A DNA stretch of 64,000 nucleotides from Clostridiales bacterium COT073_COT-073 (GTDB taxonomy: Bacteria; Bacillota; Clostridia; Lachnospirales; Vallitaleaceae): contig RQYD01000002.1 of assembly GCA_003858485.1 (NCBI GenBank), positions 1-64,000 on the forward strand. Direction: 5' to 3'. Positions 59,372 to 64,000 of this stretch are shown here, piece after piece (within the stretch, counting starts at the first letter, position 1; every line of letters begins with the position of its first letter). The notes under the pieces were generated by a model. The model saw only the letters and a program-made list of their open reading frames with translations. It did no database searches and was not told the origin of the DNA. The position numbers and the translations under genes were made by a program.

Positions 59372-62300
59372 CTAAAATTGTATTTGCAGCATTTGCAGCT
59401 CAATCAGACGTTTTAACATAATGCTGATTTCTGCTCGGCTGATCTCCGCTTTGGCATCAAAATTAGCTCCCTTGCCTTTGACAATTCCAGCTTCTTGTAA
59501 TGCCTGAACCGAACTTTTGGCATAATCACTGATGGTATCCGCATCAGTAAATGCTGCTGTTTGCTGAACCGGTAACTGATAGCCATATTTTTCAATAAAT
59601 CCGGCCAAAATTACCGCCGTCTGTTCTCTGGTTAAGTTCATGGTCGGTGCATATTGGTTTAAACCAATCCCTTTAACCAAACCTGCCTGATAGGCCCAAG
59701 TTACATATGGCGCATAGTATGCTCCGGCAGGCACATCAGAAAACACCGAAGTTTGATAATCGGCTGGGTCAATTCCGGCCAGTCTGCCCAAAACCGCTAC
59801 CAGCATTGCCCGGTCCATTTGATTTTGTGCCGCAAACCGGCCATTGCCTACTCCCTGCATTAAACCGCGCGCAGAAACAAAATCAATTTCCGCTTTAGCA
59901 TAATGATTTTCGGTATCGGTAAACCGGCTGCCAGATACTGATTTACTAGCTACTCCAATCTTCATCTCCGGGCTGATGGCTACAATCATCCGATTCCTTT
60001 GAGCATCATATATAGATGCTGCAATTTCGGTAATTTGTCCATCTTTTCCCAGTCCAAATGCCAAAAGCTGATTTTTATCCTCTCCGGCTTTCAGTAAATA
60101 GGGAATGGAAACATAAATTTTTTCTTTTTGTGGCCAAACTTTCTGACTGGTTTCATTCTCAATTCTGATCTCCAGCAAATCCGTTTTAACTTGGATCGAC
60201 TTTAATTGACTTACCACATCCGATTTTGCATATTGCTTCAAAGTTATTTGAGTTTGTTCATTTGAAGCAGTCTGAATTTTTTGCAGCAATCCCTTTGTCA
60301 AATGAACCTCTGCCATTGGAGTCTGAATCTTCAAACCTTCCGCTTCTTTGGACAAAATTTCCTGAAGCCCAGTCTTTGACAGCTTTATTTCAGCTTCCTT
60401 ATGCTCTTTCGATTTCAGCGAAATTTCTGCATAAGTTTTTCCATTTTTAATCACCATTTGCGGTTTCTCCGGCAAGTCAGACTGAATTTTATCAGAACCG
60501 GAATTATCGGCTGGTTTAAAACTGCCTGGTGTACTTGGCTGTTGATTATTCCCCGGTTGTTGGGGATTTCCCGGATTCGGATCATTTGGTTGTCCCGGAT
60601 CTTGCGGATTTCCCGGATTCGGATCATTTGGTTGTCCCGGATCTTGCGGATTTCCCGGATTCGGGTCACTTGGTGTATTTTCCGTTTTCAGCGCTACTTC
60701 AACATAACCACTATCCTGATATTTATCACCAACTTGCCCGGATTTTTCATCCCGATCAGCCACTGTTTTGATCACCAATTTAAAGTCGGCCGGCAAGTTA
60801 TCAAACACTACTCTCTTTTCTGTCTTTGGCATTTCTACCTTAGCCAATTCCCGGCTGTCATCCCGACTGACCGCCCGCACCAGCACTCCTTTTACGCCGG
60901 TTTGATCAATCAAATCATAAGTTACCGTCACCTTGCCATCTTCCGTTTTTTGATAAACCGGGGTCAATGGTGCCGTTAATTGATGACGTTGATCCTTTCC
61001 ATCTGCCAAAACAGTATTAACATCAAAGGTAGCATTTAAGTCTTCTACTAAAGTATAATTACTCTCCAGCACCAAACAGCGGGCTGACATATCCTGACTG
61101 TTGATTTTCAAGGCATTGCCTTCAGCCATAAATTGCTCACCGGTAAAAATATCCACCAATTTTGTACCCTCAGCCAAACCAAAACGGTCCATATCCTGCA
61201 AAGTAATAATCCGGCTGCCATTGCTGCCATTGTTATTTAAGATTACAATTGCCTTTTGGTCACCGGCATAACGGGCATAAACCACATATTTTTGATGATG
61301 ATGGCTTTGTACTTCCTCAAAGGCCCCATAGACAAAGGCATCTTTATTTTGCTTGCGGGCCGCAATTAATTTCCGGTAATTATTTAAGATCTGATAATTC
61401 CACTGATCATCATTCCAGTTAAAAGTTTGGCGGTTATACGGATCACTGCCATCCCCTTTGCCAAAGCTACCAATTTCATCGCCATAATAAATCAGCGGAA
61501 TACCCGGCGTGGTCATTTGCAAAGTCTGTGCCAATACCATCATCGCCGTATTATCCTGACCGACATAATCTACATTTAAAAACCTTGGCTTATCATGGGT
61601 TGACAAGGAATTAGTCGAACTTAAGATGGTTGCATACGGAAAATCTTTCATATAATTGCGGGTAAATTTAGCAATATCAGCCACTGACATTTCCCCTTTA
61701 TTATCCAGACTATGCTTGCCTAACCAAGGATTTTTGCTTTGGTTTTCAATAAATGGCAAGTAAAATCCGCCATAATTCATTTTGCCATCCCAGGCCTTGC
61801 CATAATACCAATGATTTTCATTACCCCAGTATTCGCCTAAAATAAAAGCATCCTTATCAGCAGTTCGTACTTGGTGGGCAAAATCCTGCCAAATCTTTAA
61901 ATTAGAGGCCTTTTGCACTGGATCAATGATTTCATTTTCCTTATAATCCCTGGCAATCTCACTGACATCCTCGGCCGCATCCAAACGCCAACCACCGGCA
62001 TAATACGGGGCCTTTAAATAACGCTTGGCAATTGCCTCATCGCCGGCATAGATATAGTCTTTGGTTTTCGCCTGACTATAATCTAATTTGGCAAAATTAA
62101 AGTATTTTTGATGCCATGGATAATGGTCATATTCCACCCCATTTTCATCCTGCCACTTGCCTTTAAAGAAGAAATCCCGATGCTCTTTAAATAGTTGACC
62201 GCTGGATGAACTATGATTAAAAGCTCCATCTAAAATATAATTCAGACCATTGCCTTTTAAGTCAGCACCTAATTCAGCTAAAGCCAAGTTACCGCCAAAA

Positions 62301-64000
62301 TTAGCATCAATATATTCATATGTGTCATTATCATATTTATGGTCACTATCCGATTGGAAAATCGGCATCAAATACAGAGCATCAACTCCCAAGGTATTTT
62401 TTAAATAGGGAATCGCTTCTTTAACACCAATTAAATCGCCACCAAAGAATTGGTTATTCCAAATGCCGTCACTTTCTGTACCTTTATAAATTTCACTGCC
62501 CCAGGCACTCAGCTCCGGCCGATCCCCATTTTTGGCAAAATCATACTTAACTTTATTATTTTGACTGTCTCCATCCCGGAAACGATCAACCATAATTTGA
62601 TAGAAGATACTTTCCTTACTCCACTTCGAAGTTTTATAACCGGGTACAATCGGAAAGCCCTGAGCCAACTGCTGATTGCTGATACCCCGGTGGTCCTCGC
62701 CCTCACCTGCGCCAATCCACGCCACTTTAACATTATCTGCCGCCACTTGATTAATCGCCTTAAAATGATAATATTTATTGGCGGCTCCTGCCGGAATGGT
62801 GGCTTCATAAAAAGTCAGCTTATTTTTATCATAGCCCCGACTGGTATAAAAATCCTCAGCCGCTTCACGCATCGCCACTACTTTTACCTGCGGATCGCCC
62901 TCAACATAATAATGCAGTTCGGCTGCCGTTAATTCTCCGGCTTTAGACCGGAAACGAACAGTTATTTCATCATCAATCCCCGGCTCCAGCGGTGACATAT
63001 AATCCCGACTTTGGTCTGCAAATAAATAATGCCAATGAATATTTGCCGGTGCCACTGCCTCCTCAAAGCTATATAAAATCATTAAGCTATTAGCCGCCAT
63101 TTTAAAGGCAAATTGGCTGCCCTGTTTCTCTACTACTCTTCTATCTGCTTCCGGCAGATCCATATAAACCCCTTGATCATCAGCTGCCACTTTCCAGGCC
63201 GATTGACTGCCCGGCAGCCAGGTAATCGGCTGTTCCTGATTGGAAGCATTATAGAGAATGACCATATTTTTCCATTCTCCGTCTACCGGATTATCATGTA
63301 AATATTGATAAATCATATCATCCCGATCATTTAAGCGGTTTACTTCCTGATGAGCAGTAATTTTCGCCTTGCTGGTCAGTCTGAGTAAACTTTGGGCTTT
63401 TCTGATTTGAATCAAACCTTGATAATACTCAAAAACTTCCTTAAATTCTGCTTTATCCGCCCAGTCATAGTCATTGACTGCATCATTACTCTTGTAGCTG
63501 TTATGATCACCCTGTTTGGTCCGCAAAATTTCGCTACCGCCCTGATAAAAAGGAATTCCCTGTGATAAAAGAACAAAGCCATTGGCTAACACCGCCTTAT
63601 CCACTCGCCAGTCATCAAAGGCATTAGTCGGAATATTTAAACGAAATTGACCGTTAATTGTTCCCAGCTCTGATTTTTCAACCTGGTCCCAAATTGCGTA
63701 ATTATCATGGGCTTCCACATAATTAATGATTTCTTCCGGATCACCTGCATCTTCGGCTTTTAAGCCCCGCAAAACATTGGTCAGATTGGTTGTCATCTCT
63801 CCTGTAACATAGCCTTTAGACGGACTGTTATTTCCTCTTAAAGCATCCCGATAAGTATCATTAAAGAAAGATAGTCCTTTATTTTTCTCAGTGCGTCTAT
63901 CCCATGGCAGGGGCGAACGATCCGCCATCCACGGCTCACCATAGACCAAGATGCTATTATCTTTTTGCCGCACTTGCTGCTTAACCTGATTCATGGTAGT
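59372..64000 (-). CDS. Cell-surface amylopullulanase with two GH13 regions and SLH domains (5' end cut)
   Basis: At least 1540 residues are visible; the beginning lies beyond the window, and the Met at 63994 is internal. Residues 1-310 are the C-terminal part of a type I pullulanase domain (LVYGEPW with the acid Glu, INYVEAHDNYAIWD). A carbohydrate-binding-like region follows, then a second, complete GH13 domain (about 455-910) with nucleophile Asp in GGWRLDAAEDV, acid Glu in LGEYWGNEN and the third Asp in STHDKPR. Next come an Fn3-like part, an Asn-Pro-Gly-rich linker built on a 42-bp repeat, a domain of unknown function, and three S-layer homology repeats (about 1355-1540) that anchor it to the wall. 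It should cut alpha-1,6 and alpha-1,4 bonds of starch or pullulan. A terminator follows. Confidence 0.9.
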   Translation of the reverse strand, partial: TTMNQVKQQVRQKDNSILVYGEPWMADRSPLPWDRRTEKNKGLSFFNDTYRDALRGNNSPSKGYVTGEMTTNLTNVLRGLKAEDAGDPEEIINYVEAHDNYAIWDQVEKSELGTINGQFRLNIPTNAFDDWRVDKAVLANGFVLLSQGIPFYQGGSEILRTKQGDHNSYKSNDAVNDYDWADKAEFKEVFEYYQGLIQIRKAQSLLRLTSKAKITAHQEVNRLNDRDDMIYQYLHDNPVDGEWKNMVILYNASNQEQPITWLPGSQSAWKVAADDQGVYMDLPEADRRVVEKQGSQFAFKMAANSLMILYSFEEAVAPANIHWHYLFADQSRDYMSPLEPGIDDEITVRFRSKAGELTAAELHYYVEGDPQVKVVAMREAAEDFYTSRGYDKNKLTFYEATIPAGAANKYYHFKAINQVAADNVKVAWIGAGEGEDHRGISNQQLAQGFPIVPGYKTSKWSKESIFYQIMVDRFRDGDSQNNKVKYDFAKNGDRPELSAWGSEIYKGTESDGIWNNQFFGGDLIGVKEAIPYLKNTLGVDALYLMPIFQSDSDHKYDNDTYEYIDANFGGNLALAELGADLKGNGLNYILDGAFNHSSSSGQLFKEHRDFFFKGKWQDENGVEYDHYPWHQKYFNFAKLDYSQAKTKDYIYAGDEAIAKRYLKAPYYAGGWRLDAAEDVSEIARDYKENEIIDPVQKASNLKIWQDFAHQVRTADKDAFILGEYWGNENHWYYGKAWDGKMNYGGFYLPFIENQSKNPWLGKHSLDNKGEMSVADIAKFTRNYMKDFPYATILSSTNSLSTHDKPRFLNVDYVGQDNTAMMVLAQTLQMTTPGIPLIYYGDEIGSFGKGDGSDPYNRQTFNWNDDQWNYQILNNYRKLIAARKQNKDAFVYGAFEEVQSHHHQKYVVYARYAGDQKAIVILNNNGSNGSRIITLQDMDRFGLAEGTKLVDIFTGEQFMAEGNALKINSQDMSARCLVLESNYTLVEDLNATFDVNTVLADGKDQRHQLTAPLTPVYQKTEDGKVTVTYDLIDQTGVKGVLVRAVSRDDSRELAKVEMPKTEKRVVFDNLPADFKLVIKTVADRDEKSGQVGDKYQDSGYVEVALKTENTPSDPNPGNPQDPGQPNDPNPGNPQDPGQPNDPNPGNPQQPGNNQQPSTPGSFKPADNSGSDKIQSDLPEKPQMVIKNGKTYAEISLKSKEHKEAEIKLSKTGLQEILSKEAEGLKIQTPMAEVHLTKGLLQKIQTASNEQTQITLKQYAKSDVVSQLKSIQVKTDLLEIRIENETSQKVWPQKEKIYVSIPYLLKAGEDKNQLLAFGLGKDGQITEIAASIYDAQRNRMIVAISPEMKIGVASKSVSGSRFTDTENHYAKAEIDFVSARGLMQGVGNGRFAAQNQMDRAMLVAVLGRLAGIDPADYQTSVFSDVPAGAYYAPYVTWAYQAGLVKGIGLNQYAPTMNLTREQTAVILAGFIEKYGYQLPVQQTAAFTDADTISDYAKSSVQALQEAGIVKGKGANFDAKAEISRAEISIMLKRLIELQMLQIQF
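60564..60665 (-). repeat. 42-bp tandem repeat in the Pro/Gly/Asn linker
   Basis: About 2.4 copies start at 60564, 60606 and 60648 with almost no differences. They encode 14-residue units of the NPGNPQDPGQPNDP type in the amylopullulanase linker. Confidence 0.85.

Noticed and set aside
63983-63994. ATG at 63994 as the true start of the amylopullulanase
   Set aside because: The protein begins in the middle of the pullulanase catalytic domain, just before LVYGEPW, so the gene must extend beyond the window.

Overview
The window looks like chromosomal DNA of a low-GC, Gram-positive anaerobe of the class Clostridia (Bacillota). The evidence is AT-rich intergenic DNA, strong AGGAGG-type ribosome sites, TTGACA-17-TATAAT promoters, a Clostridia-type RpoB/RpoC, a SUF cluster of the sufCBDSU type, ABC sugar importers with lipoprotein receptors, and an S-layer-anchored amylopullulanase. 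I cannot name the species. Almost all genes are on the minus strand. I saw no rRNA, tRNA or CRISPR array.

Layout. 0.1-4.1 kb: a DeoR-family repressor and a divergent iolB (inositol catabolism), with an IS1634-like insertion sequence lodged in their shared promoter region and flanked by a roughly 79-bp direct repeat. 4.2-8.1 kb: an orphan MoxR ATPase/VWA pair and a solitary glucose-type PTS EIIA. 8.2-10.3 kb: a ferredoxin-like aldo/keto reductase and a HAD phosphatase. 10.5-15 kb: a type IV pilus or pseudopilus set (PilT, GspF/PilC-like, four small envelope proteins). 15-20.3 kb: the SUF Fe-S assembly operon, running in the same direction into pilT. 20.5-26.5 kb: an Lpl/Ytc-type oligosaccharide importer without its own ATPase, with a divergent membrane-spanning AraC regulator. 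26.8-36.4 kb: a LacI-controlled sugar operon (aldo/keto reductase, FGGY kinase, DeoC-type aldolase, D-psicose/tagatose 3-epimerase-like protein, VOC protein, Rbs-type ABC importer) with two matching palindromic operators. 36.8-44.2 kb: rpoB-rpoC with their own promoter, away from their usual ribosomal-protein neighbours. 44.4-52.3 kb: a GGDEF protein with a degenerate HD-GYP tail, a phosphodiester glycosidase-family protein, a two-part chromate transporter, ptsI/ptsH and a Cof-type phosphatase. 52.4-56.7 kb: sbcDC. 57-59 kb: a 32-residue membrane protein, a TPR-like protein and a GntR regulator. 59.4-64 kb: a huge cell-surface amylopullulanase, cut by the window end.

The most unusual feature is a dispersed, gene-free mobile repeat present at about a dozen places. 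Intact copies (13496-13770, 19404-19549, 29326-29553, 57243-57525) begin with CTCAACTTTCCCAC and end with its inverse. Three are flanked by perfect 7-bp target duplications. Their interiors are built from one to four tandem modules of about 43 bp, most containing a 22-nt hairpin whose arms change in a compensatory way. Copies sit inside operons (between sufC and sufB, between a sugar-binding protein and its ATPase, between pilT and gspF) and directly in front of reading frames. A second family, long two-tier hairpins with related outer arms, marks five gene 3' ends.

Functional picture: a saccharolytic anaerobe with PTS and ABC sugar uptake, extracellular starch or pullulan hydrolysis, and several sugar-responsive regulators (DeoR, LacI, AraC, GntR). 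Intergenic regions have been reshaped by one large insertion sequence and many small hairpin-bearing elements.
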